From Enoplolaimus lenunculus (taxonomy: Eukaryota > Nematoda > Enoplea > Enoplida > Thoracostomopsidae), in the NCBI GenBank assembly GCA_030248215.1, contig JASANG010000845.1, positions 1 through 64,000 of the forward strand: 64,000 nucleotides of DNA. The letters run 5' to 3'. This document shows, piece after piece, positions 24,371-35,960 of this stretch (position 1 is the stretch's first letter; every line of letters begins with the position of its first letter). The notes beneath the pieces were generated by a model. That model had not been told where the DNA came from. It did no database searches and was given only the letters and a program-made list of their open reading frames with translations. The position numbers and the translations under genes were made by a program.

Positions 24371-24561
24371 GCTAGTTGGTGGTAGGTCGTGTAACTTTCG
24401 AAACAGTGAAAAACAAAGTTTTAGATTTGTTTGTTTGCCGTACATAGAGAGCCGGTCCCTCACTTTTTTCGTTTAAAACACTTATCATCTGAGGCAAAAC
24501 ATTGAGAAACAAGTTTCACAGTCAGGTTTTATTATCGATCAGCTAACAGCGTGATTTACTA

Positions 24562-24807
24562 CACTCAAAATAATATTTCTGATATTTAAAAAAAATTTCA
24601 TACATTTGAGAAATATGATTAGCAAGGTGCACTTGAAAAGTATTTTTGTTATAACAGAAATATTTTCAAAAAACGTTTTGAAATAAAGTCTGAAAAAAAA
24701 CGTTTTCCAGTTATTTTAAGAAAAATTGTCTTAAATATCAGCAAAACTTTTCATATTTGCCACAGAAAACACTTTTCTGAATAAATTCAGAAATACTTTT
24801 TTGTCTG
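24562..24807. mobile_element. CACTC-ended AT-rich MITE, TA target site
   Basis: Starts CACTCAAAATAATATTTCTG and ends with the inverted counterpart CAGAAATACTTTTTTGTCTG. TA flanks both sides (24560-24561, 24808-24809). The interior is AT-rich with 'aaaacgttttgaaataaagt'. Non-coding and mariner-like by its target site. Confidence 0.65.
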
Positions 24808-25719
24808 TATATAACATATATACATATAGTCAACTTACCTTGCCAGCGGGAATAAAAATTTTCAGGAGGCACATACAAGGGGTTTCGATGACGTGTAAGC
24901 AAGGTTGAAGATCTTCATGGGAGTTGGGGGCAAAATTCTACCTGGTGGAATAAATTCTACCGGGTGGAATGAACCTTCTTGCCCTATTCAGGCTACGGAG
25001 CTGATTGCTGTTTATTGATAGAAAATAAATATTTTTGTTTCAATCTTTATTAAAAATAAATGATCGCTTTTTCGTCAAAGCCCAAGCAGCATAAACATAT
25101 TGGCGCAAGCAAAAATAGTCTAAAAAATACCTGTTATTGGTCAGAATTACATTATCATGAAACTTGTAATTCTCCTAAAAATAATGATCTTGAGCGCAAA
25201 CTTAAGCCTAAACCTGAACGTCTGATGCAGCTTTTGTATTAATGCTCTCTTTTCGTGTACTCAACCATTATTTCCGCGGCCTGGACAACAAAGGAATATT
25301 ACAACCCCAGATCACTTGCGGCTCTAAAATTTTTTCTGTAGACGGGCATTCATTTTTTAACACGAATTTGGATTTATCCATTATTCAGTTTTATTTGAAA
25401 AATAACCTGTATACAAAACATTTTTCGCAGAGCGCCGCAGCCCCCCTAAGCCTCCCCCCAGAGCCCCCGACCGCCAGTATGCCAAATGAAGTCGCTACAG
25501 AATTTTCGATCAAATTTAAAAAAATCGAATAAGCAATTTTTGCGTAGGAATCGTGTTTTTTAATGCAACTGTCAATCAACCAGTTTGAAAGCAATTATAA
25601 AACTGGCAAACAAGCAAAAACCTAATAAATGTTTACTGTCTAGTAAAGCGTAGAGAATATAAAAATTGAAATGATGCAGTGGCGGATCGAGAAATATCCG
25701 ACATTGGCAAACAGCATTA

Positions 25720-25965
25720 TATCCATTGGATAGGCTTCTAAAATCTTATTTTTGAGTTATACTAAGTAATTACTTAAATCGTCGGCTTAAGCGGCTACTT
25801 AACTATTCGGACGAACCAGATAGACTGAGCTGATATTAAAATTATTCAGCGACTTAAATATTTACTTAACTTTAAAGTAAGCTTTGAAAACGACAATATG
25901 GTTAAGTATTTACTTTAGCACCTACTTATAACTACTATGTTGTACTTAAGTACGGTTTCAGAAAC
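25720..25965. repeat. CTTAAGTA-rich repeat
   Basis: Repeated words 'taattacttaaat', 'ctacttaactatt', 'aatatttacttaac' and 'gtacttaagtacgg' in both orientations give a self-complementary block of about 245 bp. It resembles a decayed inverted-repeat element. Confidence 0.45.
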
Positions 25966-26333
25966 CCAGCCATTATTGTATAAGAACTTGAAATTAACAA
26001 TTTTTCCTTTGAAAGTTACACTTTAGTCGTTATATTAAATGCAAGAATCAATCACTTTTTAGCGATTAACAGTTGCGGATCTGAAATTTTTGGCGGACAG
26101 ACTTGAGTAATAAATTATGCAAAAAGTTCACGAGCGAAGCGAGCGAGAAGCCAAACGCAATTTTAGTACTAAATCTTAATATGTTTTAGATCCCTGTTTG
26201 AGGCCATGGCCTGGGTGCCCAGTTTCGTGCTCAGAGATTTATACAAAGGGTTTACCGTCGGCATATGCCCACAGTACCATAGGAGGAGCCGCTATCTCAA
26301 AAAGCATTGCTTCCCTTTGTAAATAGTTTTTAC

Positions 26334-26347
26334 CCCCCCCCCCCCCT
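26334..26347. repeat. Poly-C tract
   Basis: An uninterrupted run of about 14 C residues, a homopolymer prone to length error in sequencing. Confidence 0.9.
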
Positions 26348-26694
26348 AATGCATAAATTTGATATTCCTGATGCTGTCTGACTTGCAGACTTTGTAACTT
26401 TTTTTGATTCTTAATTTTATTAAAAAATGACTGCTTATTTGATTGCTATAAAAAGATAAAATTTTTGACAGCTTTAATGAAGCGAAACCTTTGCTAATGA
26501 AACCTGCTTACTTTTAGTGTGTTTTCAACCAAGGGTGTTGGAAGCATTTAAGAAGGAGCCATCCACGGGGAATGGAATATGTATTTTCTTCAGTATTCCG
26601 GCCACTCCGAAAATTGTGCAGCCAATGTAGAGAACCGAGTCATTGCGGTAGTATAAGCATATTCTCAAATCAATATATACACAGAGACGGATGA

Positions 26695-26895
26695 ACGGAA
26701 AACTTGTAAGGTAGGGACCTTATCATTTTATCACCAAAGAACTTTCTAACGACGAAAAATTGTAAAAAATTGTAAGGTCCCTTTACCATTTTATCACGCA
26801 CCAATTCTGCGGGAAAATTGTTCTTACAAAAAATTTTTTGACGGAAAAATAATTGTAAGGTAGGGGGGACCTTACCATTTTAACACAAACAATTT
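26695..26895. repeat. Three tandem GGTAGGGACCTTACC-type units
   Basis: Three successive copies of a unit of about 60-75 bp, each with 'attgtaaggt(aggg)acctta', 'ccattttatcac' and a following 'aactttctaacg' or similar. The centre of each unit is a near-palindrome. It is an internally amplified form of the family described at 9150. Confidence 0.65.
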
Positions 26896-27637
26896 CAATA
26901 CAGCTCCGACTATTGGCGGTAAAAGGTTTCAAATAAACAAACTACGGTCAGCAATTTTTACAGCAATAGAAAACAGTCGCGACATAAAACATGCCGAGTT
27001 AAATGAAGTTTTCTTGATTGGTTATAAACTCCTAAAACGCGATGCCAACTGATGATAGGTGCTACACACAGTTGAAAATACGGCTTAAGCAATTTTTATA
27101 TAATAAAAATAATTGCTCCTGGCACTGGTGAGTCTATGGTAGGCCCCGCAGACCTAGGCTTCCAACAAAGGTAAAACCAAAATTTTGTACAAAAGATACC
27201 TAGTACAAAACTTGTGTGTGGCACTCGCTAGCTTCGTTTAGAGTTTTTTGCACTATCGAACGACCTCCACGTCAGTAGTTTGAGCATCCAGGCTTTACTA
27301 CCTTTTTCCCATTTGGCGATATTTGCCACTAAACTTTTACTAAAAATAGTTTTCTAAACACATTAATAAACTGTGTCTAATGGAATTTTAATTATATTTT
27401 CAAAGCGTTACCAGGTGGCCATTATATTTGAATAAATTTTCAACAGAGTACTTAAGTGGGGCATATGAGAGACGATATTCGTATGCAAAATCAGGAATGT
27501 AGGATGCGTTGGAAGAAGGGTAGAACGAAACGTATTACATTTTATTACTTATGTTAAAATACATAGTAAACTTCTGGCTTGTTTGATTAAAAATACTGAC
27601 GAAAGCGTTGGAGGATATCCGCTTCGTATCGAGTACA

Positions 27638-27830
27638 CAGTGGCGGATCCAGGATATCGGAATGAGGGGACCAAAATGTCACCACTAGCGTATGTAGCGG
27701 GGGAGGCATACGCCGTCTCGTTAGAAAGTTTTTTGTGATAAAATGGTATTAAGGTCCCCTACCTTACAATTTTTTCCTCTTATAGAAAGTTTTTTGTTAA
27801 AAATGATAAGGTCATTTTTGTTTAACACAA
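27638..27830. mobile_element. CAGTGGCGGATCC-ended element
   Basis: Starts CAGTGGCGGATCCAGG, then 'cactagcgtatgtagcgggg', 'gttagaaagttttttgtga' and two GGTAAGGTCCC-type units. It provides the best-preserved left end of the family. The right end is not clear. Non-coding. Confidence 0.55.
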
Positions 27831-28176
27831 TGCGGACCGTGTACATGAATCCACAAGCAAACCACGAAGTATTGCAATAAAATTGACTGTGAAAGAGTAC
27901 GACCTTTTAACTGAAATTAATCATAAATAAAACAGCAAAACCCTTTTCGGTTTTTAATCAGAGGTTGTCCGAGCTCACGCTCGTATATGATAGTTGCGAA
28001 GACACTTTTCCAAAAAACAGTTTCACACAAAAGTTGCAGAATGGTGAATTAAGAAAGTGAACCCATGTAAAATGAATCACACGTCGCGCGGAGCGCGAAT
28101 TTTTTATGGCCTTTTCTGCTAAGTTGCTGAACAGCTCGTATTTTAGGAAGAAGCTTATGCAATCTTCGAATGCTTT

Positions 28177-28760
28177 AACCCTTTCTCACATGAATATTAT
28201 CTATTTTCCCTGAGACCTACTTTTATGCTTGAATTCGAACTCCAGTGACTGGAGTGGGAGGCGTATACCATCACCACTTAGCTATAGGAACTTGACGCTC
28301 GAGCCCTTCTCGCATGAATATTTTCTATTTTTCCTGAGACCTCGTATACCATCACCACTTAGCTATAGGAACTTGACGCTCGAGCCCTTCTCGCATGAAT
28401 ATTTTCTATTTTTCCTGAGACCTACTTTTATGCTTCGATTCGAACTCCAGTGACTGGAGTGGGAGGGGTATACCATCACCACTCAGCTATAGGAGCTTGA
28501 CGCTCGAGCCCTTCTCACATGAATATTTTCTATTTTCCCTGAGACCTACTTTTATGCTTGAATTCGAACTCCAGTGACTGGAGTGGGAGGCGTATACCAT
28601 CACCACTTAGGTATAGGAGCTTGACGCTCGAGCCCTTCTCGCATGAATATTTTCTATTTTCCCTGAGACCTACTTTTATGCTTCGATTCGAACTCCAGTG
28701 ACTGGAATGGGAGGCGTATACCATCACCACTCAGTTATAGGAGTTTGACGCTCGAGCCTG
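28177..28760 (-). mobile_element. Head-to-tail multimer of a tRNA-derived SINE (five units)
   Basis: On the minus strand each unit begins GGCTCGAGCGTCAAGCTCC, carries an A-box-like TAGCTAAGTGG and a B-box-like GAGTTCGAATTC at tRNA spacing, and ends in a 3' body with AAAATATTCATGTGAGAAGG. CTCGAG junctions fall at 28298, 28380, 28503, 28627 and 28751, giving units of 82, 123, 124 and 124 bp plus the first. The 82-bp unit lacks about 42 bp including the B box. Single copies of the same family are at 32205-32335, 56815-56945 and 63060-63195. The tandem arrangement is unusual for a SINE, and no terminal poly-A was seen. Confidence 0.8.
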
Positions 28761-29317
28761 AGGGGACTCTCACGTCTTGTAGTGATTTAGTACTATGTAT
28801 ACGTGTTGCAATTGTTCAACGCGGTGCGATATATATTATTTAACGTATATACACTGCGCTAAGTTGCCTATAGGCAACTCAATGTGAGAAGGTGTTAACT
28901 AGGGGAGGCGGCACACCGCAAACCTCACTCCAAAACCGTTTTTATTATCGTTCTAAAATATTTCCTTTCGGGTGAGTTATATTATCTCAAATAAAATTGT
29001 AGGCCATCGAGAGTTGCAAGCGGTAAAATTTGTTAACATTTAGCAACCTGGTTGTTATTTTAAGGTCTGTGTAGTGTGTAAACCCAATAAATAGAATCAA
29101 GCGAAAGTAAAATAGCCTTCAAAGCTCGTGAGCGAAGCGAGCAAGAAGCCAGACACATTTGCAAGCTTCGGCGGTTATTGTTTCAACCAATTTGTCACCT
29201 TTGCGGTTAACATTGCTCCTCTTACAATGTTAACCTCATTTCTAAAAAAGATTTTGTTGAGATCATGTTGGGGTACCACGGCCGGGGTGCCCCATATGAA
29301 CCCGCAATTGCTAGTAC

Positions 29318-29508
29318 AATTAGTCGCGCGACAACTTGTCAGCCAACAGTCTCCTGAAAGCCAATGAATAAATCTAAGCATAATCCTAAGCGTAGTCCAG
29401 TACTGAGCATGCGCATAAAGCCGAAGCGTAATGAGTGGGCGACGAATTGTCGAATTGATGAACTTTCGGATTACAAGTTGTCGGGCGACGAATGGTCGTA
29501 TTACACCT
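29318..29508. mobile_element. GTCGGGCGAC-ended MITE with TTAGGC-like interior
   Basis: 'attagtcgcgcgacaacttg' at the left and 'acaagttgtcgggcgacgaa' at the right are inverted. The middle reads 'agcataatcctaagcgtag'. Same architecture as 21789-21994. Confidence 0.7.
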
Positions 29509-29632
29509 CTTTACTTCCTTGTAAAATATTAATAAGGGGCGCAGCAGATTATCCAATACATGGGGCACACAGGCGGAGGCGCAATATCTAATGATGGAGC
29601 AATCACGAGCGAAGCTTGTCGTAATACTTTAA

Positions 29633-29960
29633 ATTTCTGACGAAGGGTTTATTCCGCACGTGGTATCCTCGATTACACCAGCATCTTCAATATTGTTGGC
29701 CCTAACTGGCAACAAGTTAGGGTAGCCAAGCCAAACCCTGAAGCAGGTGGATACTGTTTCTGCCAAATATTTTACACATGGGCCGTATTAAAGGCTGGCA
29801 AAATATCAACTTTCCTCTTGAAAATTTTACATATACTGAATATGCAATTTGATTTCAGATCGGAAGCGAAGCCACGGTATCGATTGTCAACTTACACGTG
29901 GAGCTTGGTCGCGGCAAAGAACAAATGGCGAAATATTTGACAATAATGAAGGGGAAATAA
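29633..29960 (+). other. Possible exon pair, unrecognised
   Basis: A good acceptor, TTTGATTTCAG, ends at 29859. The following stretch has two frames that look protein-like. One reads IGSEATVSIVNLHVELGRGK and then EQMAKYLTIMKGK before a TAA. The other reads HGIDCQLTRGAWSRQR and then a stop. Upstream, 29635-29718 reads FIPHVVSSITPASSILLALT before a possible donor GTTAGG, but its phase joins a third frame (SEAKPRYRLSTYTWS). The preferred frames therefore do not agree. It may be a real terminal exon with a wrongly guessed partner, or chance. No family recognised. Confidence 0.25.
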
Positions 29961-30319
29961 TAATGTAATCGGATTAAATCATCTCAGATTTTCTCACCGA
30001 TTAATCAGGGAGGTTTCTGAAAAGTAAAAAGTTTATAGTTAGATTCAACATAAAAATGAAGTTTTAGCTTAGGTTTAAGTTTTGCTTGTTTATAAATAGC
30101 TACGAGTTTTGCCTGCAGCTGCAGAATGGCTAAACGAGTCATCGCCGCAAAATGGCAGAAATGTATTGGTGTAATGTAAACAGAGCCGCAGACAAAATTT
30201 TTACCTGTTTGTAAGCCGAAAAATTTATATGTGACTAAATTTTTAAGCTCAAACTGGTCGAGGTAACACCTGAAGCATCCCTAGCCACGTCCTTGGTTAT
30301 TGTATATATAATAAGTTTA

Positions 30320-30810
30320 TGCGTATAAGCAGACGTGTTTTGTTCGCTGGTTTGCCTCAGAGTAACATGGGGGTAAAGATTTTTGTACCCGACCCGCGCT
30401 TTACCCAGGCAAATAACACTTTTTTACCCGCGGGTTTACCTGCGCTAAAATGTCTACCCACGACCCACCTTTTGCCCGCGCCTAAAGTTAAACCAGTATT
30501 TTAAAGATCGCCGGTGATTTGCACAATAATGAAGTCTTGCATTATGGCTCAAATGAATTTTACACATGAAAGCCTACTAGAAACAACAAAATTTCAAACC
30601 CAAGTAAGTAAAGTACAGAACTTTACCTTTTTCAAAGCTCACTGATTAGCTTACTTAATAGGTATGTTTTGCTCCTTGACTCTTAAAGGTTTGGCGCGGG
30701 TAAAAACTGTCAATTTTTACCCGCGTTATACAAACCATTACCTGCGAGTATGTCCGCGGCTAAAATTTTATACCCGTGGACAAAGTCCCATTCTGGTTTG
30801 CCTACGCTGC
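30320..30810. repeat. Repeat rich in TTTACCCGCG
   Basis: 'gacccgcgctttacccagg', 'ttttttacccgcgggttta' and 'aatttttacccgcgttata' recur, bounded by 'ctggtttgcctcagagta' and 'attctggtttgcctacg'. It is probably one or two decayed short transposons. No gene. Confidence 0.45.
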
Positions 30811-31189
30811 ACTCCTACATGTTGTTGTTCCGGGACAGGGGACGGCCCTCAGCACAACATAGGCCAATATTTTGATCATTAAATGCTTCTTCGTAATAAT
30901 TGCATGAAGAGCGATATACAATATTTTACGTAGTTGTTGTACTATACAAAAATTTTTGAAACAATGCGGTAAACTGTCTTTTATTAAAGTTTTTGGATAC
31001 TACTGAACTTGTTCATTTTGTTAACGTATATTTCACAACGAGGTTGTTTCTTGTTGAATTATACTGAGTCTAAAATGATTGGTTTAGCTTATAGAAACGT
31101 AACGATATATACCATTATAAAAATGTTTTATATACCAGTCGTAGTGGGACTACATTTATTGAGCGAAGCTCGAACACACGTAAGCAATT
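30811..31189. other. Intergenic DNA, nothing recognised
   Basis: AT-rich unique sequence without identifiable exon or repeat structure. Confidence 0.35.
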
Positions 31190-32105
31190 AAGGTAATATG
31201 CAAATTATTTATTAGTTAACTATTCATTTACCGGGTTTGGAGGTTTGTAAGCAATTTCCTCAGATTCCTCACACTCAAAAACCCTTCAGCCACCCTATAA
31301 TTTTTGGAATAATTTAAAAATTCCTAATTTTGTCTTGTCAATTAAGCTAATATGCAAATTAACTATTAGCTAACTATTCATATAACTGTTTTGGAGGTTT
31401 GTAAACAATTTATTCAGATTCCTCGCACCAAAAAACCTTCAGTGAACCCTAAAAATTATTGAAATAATTTAAAAAGTCCTAGTTTTGTCTTGTCAATTAA
31501 GCTAATATGCAAATTAGTTATTAGCTAACTATTGAATTATCGGTTTTGGATGTTTGTAAACTATTTATTCAAATTCCATGCACCTAAAAATCCTTTAGTG
31601 CTGAAATTATATTGCTTTTAACCTTAATAATTAGTGAAATATTGTAAAAAGTCCTAATTTAGGCTTATAAACTATGCTAATATGCAAATTATCTATTAGC
31701 TAACTGCTCAATTATCGGTTTTAGAGGTTTGTAAACAGTGTACGCAGATTTCTCGCAATCGAAAACCCTTTAATGCTAAAATTAGATTGCTTCTAACGGT
31801 AATAATTAGTGAAATATTGTGGAAAGTACTAATTTAGGCTTAATTAATTATGCAAATTAGCCTGTAGCTAATAAACGGCCAAAAATTTAAAAACCCCAAT
31901 GCGAGGTTAACACCCCAGGATAATTGGCTTTCAAACAAAAAAAATTTATCAAAATCGGTTCAGCCGTTCCTGAGATTCTTTTCGGACGGACAGACGGACA
32001 CACGGACGGACGGACATCCACCTTTCGACCCCCAAGTACAAAACATAAAACGCTTGGCGAAACTCCGAGCTTCGCTCGGAGTTTCGCTTCGCTCAATAAT
32101 TTTTA
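31190..32105. repeat. Long dispersed repeat with four to five internal tandem units
   Basis: Units of about 150-160 bp, each with 'aagctaatatgcaaatta', 'tattagctaact', 'cggttttggaggtttgtaaa' and 'cagattcctcgca', are repeated in tandem. A GGACGGACAGACGGACAC microsatellite and the terminal phrase 'ccacctttcgacccccaag' follow. The copy at 470-905 has fewer units, showing unit-number variation. Class unknown. Confidence 0.75.
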
Positions 32106-32119
32106 AAATTTGTATATTG

Positions 32120-32164
32120 GCCGGCCGTCGGCCAATGACCAACCGGCGGCGGCCCGGCCGGCCA
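32120..32164. repeat. GC-rich hairpin
   Basis: GGCCGGCCGTCGGCC at the left faces GGCGGCGGCCCGGCCGGCC at the right across a short 'aatgaccaacc' loop, forming a strong hairpin immediately after the preceding repeat. Function unknown. Confidence 0.6.
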
Positions 32165-32204
32165 GTAGAAATAATGGTATATACTTGCACAACATTACTG
32201 TTAA

Positions 32205-32340
32205 CCCTTTTTCGTATAAATATATGAGATTTGAACTGAAATGTATTCTCATGTTCATAGTTTAACAAAGGACTCCCGTATGAGAGGCGTTTACCATCAC
32301 CACTCAACTGAATAAGCTTGGCGTTTAAGTTTGGTATGTT
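32205..32340 (-). mobile_element. tRNA-derived SINE, single copy
   Basis: Minus-strand copy of the SINE multimerised at 28177-28760. The 3' end 'ttaaccctttttcg' is at the left, and the tRNA-like head 'ggcgtttaccatcaccactc' is at the right. Diverged. Confidence 0.6.
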
Positions 32341-32712
32341 TAATGTGGTACTACCTACGCATACGATACGCGTAAATACAAATTTACACACTGTGAATAC
32401 TGTATTGTTTCGCACATAGCAATTTCGAAAACTCAGTCTGGGTTAAAATTCCAGTTTGAAATTAGATATCTCTGCGGAAATAGATAATCTTTAGGTATTA
32501 AAAATAATTTCGCTAACCCCGTGCCGCCAAATCCACGTTCTGTTCAGATGCACTCATATCAGGCTCGCTGAACAGCAATCCCATCGTAGACATATTGTGG
32601 ATACATAAACATTTGCATATTTATTTAAATTTATTTCAATTGAACAAAAGATCATGAACACAGCCGGCTTAGGAATATGCTTAATGTTAAATAATGATTT
32701 TAAAAGTAACAT

Positions 32713-33735
32713 TGGCCATTTTGAGGGTGTAATCCGATAGTAAAGACAACGGAAACGGAAAACGAATATTGAAGTATAAAAGTTTCAAAAAATTTTTTAG
32801 TTTTCTGCCAACACAATTAACGCGTACATAAGTTCAGCAGTCTTTCAAAATTTTAAAGAAAAAATGGCGAATGCATCGAAACTTGTAAGATTTTGGGTGA
32901 ATTTCGTAATTCTTATTTCGTTACGAACAATTTCAGCATATCTATAACAAAAGAATTGCGGAATATATACGTGATTTATAACTAATTTTGAACGCAAAAA
33001 TAACATGTTTCCGCTATTTCTATAGCGGAAACGGAAACGAAAACGGACACAGAGTTTTGATGGGGGAACGGATATTCGGTTACATATTGGCCCTTTTTCA
33101 CATAGTTTTATATGGAAACAGCTGTTATTTTGGGTCGGGGAGCGCTTTTTCAATACACTAAGCCGAATGTATAAATTTGTGGGTAAAATCTATTTCTCAT
33201 CAGCCAACAACATATTTGTAGCTGAAGTGATATATTCTTTAACCGAATATGGTAGCCTGCCCCTTCTCGTAATTCGGTATTGCCCCTGCGATACTTAGTT
33301 GCATACCATTACAAAAATGATAAGGGTCTTTTTGTTTAATTAATAAAGCTAAATTTAAGTATGTATTTAGTAGTTTTCAGCAGTTCACCACAGCATTTGC
33401 TTTAAATAGCAAAAATGAATGAGAACACAAATGGTTTTAAAATAATTAATAATATTAATATAGCGTTTGATTGGTCAATTTCTCAAAATTAAGTGTGAAC
33501 ATATGACATTCGAATTGCGCCGGATGTCGGATGTTTTTATGTACTGTAAATTCCATTATTTTCATTATTTTGCTAAAGTGATCCATCATTTTTCAACTTC
33601 GCTTGTAGGTGACAATATTTTTGCCTGACAATGTTTACTGCCCTTAATAATAATTCGCTCCAATGAGTTATAGTTAAGAGTTTTATTTCTGTTCTGAATT
33701 GATGATTTGTTAGAAAGTTTGGTCAACCTATACAA
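32713..33735. other. Intergenic DNA, little recognised
   Basis: A partial TTAGGC-type MITE end lies just before it (32660-32712, 'aaaagtaacattggcc'). At 33005-33055 a short 'ggaaacggaaacgaaaacgg' tract occurs. The rest is unique and AT-rich. Confidence 0.35.
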
Positions 33736-33739
33736 CCGG

Positions 33740-34405
33740 GTCGTAACATTTTAAGTATAAGAATATTGCAAACACTAAGCCTATGCAAAAATTAGTCTAA
33801 ATCTTTAAAGCTTGCAGTATTGCAGTTCCACAGAAACAAACGTTCTGCTTCTGACCTTTAAATGAACCAAAAGATTGCATTCCTTGTCTACAACAGGTTA
33901 CAAACCAGATCTATCGCCTTTAGCCTAAACTGGATTCTGAAACTTAGCCTAAGTATACGTGTTGATTTGAAAATTAGGCTAAGTTTAAGCGTGAATATAT
34001 GCTTTAACATACGCTTCAACGAACTTATAAGAAAAGCTACTTTGATGCGGATCTGTACTATACAGATTGAGCATCATGCATAGAACCAGTTTTGACATAA
34101 ATCTGGACGTTTGAGCTTTGTCATCTAAATCTATAAACAAATATCTAAGGCTTAGGCTAAGCCTAAGCGATCGTGTAAAGTTTGCAATTTTGTTCGAGAC
34201 CTATTGCATATATGCGGGCGAAGCTTTGCAAAAACAACTTAAAGCTTGAAATTGTCTATGATGGGCTAAACCTAAATCCAAACCGTAATCTAAGCCTACT
34301 AAGTAACGTAGATCTAAGTCTAAGCCAAAGCGATCTTGCAAAGTTTGCGATTTTTTTCGGGACTTATTTTCTATATGGGCGATATTTTCAAGTCTGCTAC
34401 AACCT
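33740..34405. repeat. TTAGGC-like MITE cluster with direct duplication
   Basis: Degenerate CCTAAG tracts fill 33770-33990 and 34150-34330. The phrase 'agcgat(c)gt(g)(t/c)aaagtttgc' followed by a 'tattt..tatatg.gggcga' motif appears at 34165-34215 and again at 34330-34385, a direct duplication about 165 bp apart. Long open frames here (for example 33862-34083) only reflect the 6-bp repeat. Confidence 0.6.
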
Positions 34406-34608
34406 GTAAATTATCTAGGACGTCATGTTGATTTTATATCCGGTGAACTTCCCATCAACTCTGACACGTTTTATTTTATTACTGTCAAAAATTTCTTTAT
34501 ATAAAGTTTGTATTAATTAGCTTAACTGCCATCATGCATAATTTTGCAAATACGTCAGTAAGTATATGAGTATGTAACCATAGTATACGGAAACTATTAA
34601 AAGTATGG

Positions 34609-35220
34609 GGTCTTTTTGGTTATACACAAAGTTAGTGTTTGCTCAAAAATGGTTGGATTTTGAAAAACTTCGCATATTTGAGCTTCTCTTGATCTCCCGT
34701 AATCATTCTACGCACAAATTTGAATTTTTCAGAAAGTCGGTTTTTATAGTCGCAAAATCCACCTTGGGACCCTCCGAAAATTTTTTATCAAAAAGTTAAA
34801 CAAATTACAAACCGTTCGACGCAGCATGAGTCTACATGGTGTTATTTTTTCCGCAATCAGACGTCTGGCTAACGAGAGTCAAATAACTGATTTAGCTCCG
34901 TCTCTAATCATTGACAGAGCCGCCCATTCAGATATTTGAACCTCACTAGCCAGACGTGTGATGGCGGAAAATTTAACAGCATTCAACACAGCTCTGCAAG
35001 CTGCATTGAGAATGGAATATTGAACTTGTTTAACTTTTTGACAAAAAATTTTTTGGTCCTAAGGGCGGACCTTGGAAATTTAAGAAAATAGTGCTTTTCA
35101 AAAATTTAAATTTGGGCGTGGACTGATCAGGGAAGGCCATGAGAATGTCAAATATGCAAAAATTTTCGACATCCAACCATTTTTGGGCTAACGCTCGCTG
35201 GTGGAATAACCGAAAAGATG
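34609..35220. mobile_element. Fold-back element with about 190-bp terminal inverted repeats
   Basis: The left end (34609-34805), with 'tttgctcaaaaatggttgga' and 'ttttttatcaaaaagttaaa', is matched in reverse complement by 35025-35220 ('gtttaactttttgacaaaaa', 'tccaaccatttttgggct'). The central part 34852-34975 is palindromic too ('ccgcaatcagacgtctggct' against 'agccagacgtgtgatggcgg'). The whole 600 bp folds into a near-complete hairpin. Non-coding. Confidence 0.8.
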
Positions 35221-35253
35221 CAAAATATGACAGAATTGCTCAAACTTTATGAA

Positions 35254-35512
35254 CCAAGTTACAAACCGAAGTATGCCTCCGGCTCCAGCTCCGACAGAAA
35301 ATCAAACTCCGGCTCTGGCTTCAGCTCATTTTAAAGGTTTGCCGGTGTTCTGGCAATTTCGGTAGTGAAATTTTTGAAATTTTACAAAATTTGTATCGTT
35401 CGGTGCGTTTGGCTACAAAATAAACATGGTTGAACTTCTTAATTTCGCGTGAACTTTGTTCCGGTTCCGGCTCCGGTTGCAGCTTCGGTATTATCCACCT
35501 TCACTTGCGCCT
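35254..35512. mobile_element. CTCCGGCTCC-ended element
   Basis: Opens with 'gtatgcctccggctccagct' and closes with 'ggttccggctccggttgcag', with 'ggcaatttcggtagtgaaat' inside. The copy at 55195-55515 is more complete and has CAG-type inverted ends. Fragments also lie at 44860-45050 and 61090-61160. Confidence 0.6.
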
Positions 35513-35664
35513 CGTCAGTTTTCAATACTTGCCTAAGTCTAAGATGAGGCTTACCTACGTCACACATAACCTAAGCATAGACCAAAATGAAGTTTTTAAC
35601 AAAAAGCGTGCGCTTCAAGTTCGACTCACTTTATATGAAAATTTAATCAATAATAATTTAAGCA

Positions 35665-35960
35665 TGAACCTCCGAGTTGAGTTGATTCCGGGTGAGTTGA
35701 TTAATTATATCAGAATAGAGTTCAATTAATACAGAATTCTGAGTTCTGAAAAACCTAATTCAGAAGTTCGGTGTTTTACAACCAGAACCCAGAATTATGA
35801 ATTGATTGAACTCATTCTTAGTTAATTAATAAATTCACCTTGAATTGAATCGGTTCAGAGCGAGCTAATTTTTGCGGTTATAAACTCAGAAATAACCAGA
35901 AATAACTTAAATTCGCTCTATGAGTTGATTAATCAACTCACTGGAATTTGTGTGCACTGC
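35665..35960. mobile_element. CACTG/GAGTTGATT MITE
   Basis: Contains 'ctccgagttgagttgattcc', 'aattgattgaactcattctt' and 'gattaatcaactcact', matching 1613-1850 and 2738-2994. Its ends are blurred by a second partial unit. Confidence 0.6.

Noticed and set aside
28229-28453. Plus-strand frame with a duplicated peptide
   Set aside because: The duplication comes from the tandem SINE units in antisense and not from a repeat protein.
31960-32415. 151-codon minus-strand open frame
   Set aside because: It runs through the GGACGGAC microsatellite, a GC hairpin and a SINE copy. The sequence is repeat-derived in every part.
33862-34083. 73-codon plus-strand open frame with repeated Leu/Ser/Ile pattern
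   Set aside because: It is a translation of degenerate CCTAAG units in a MITE and has no splice or homology support.
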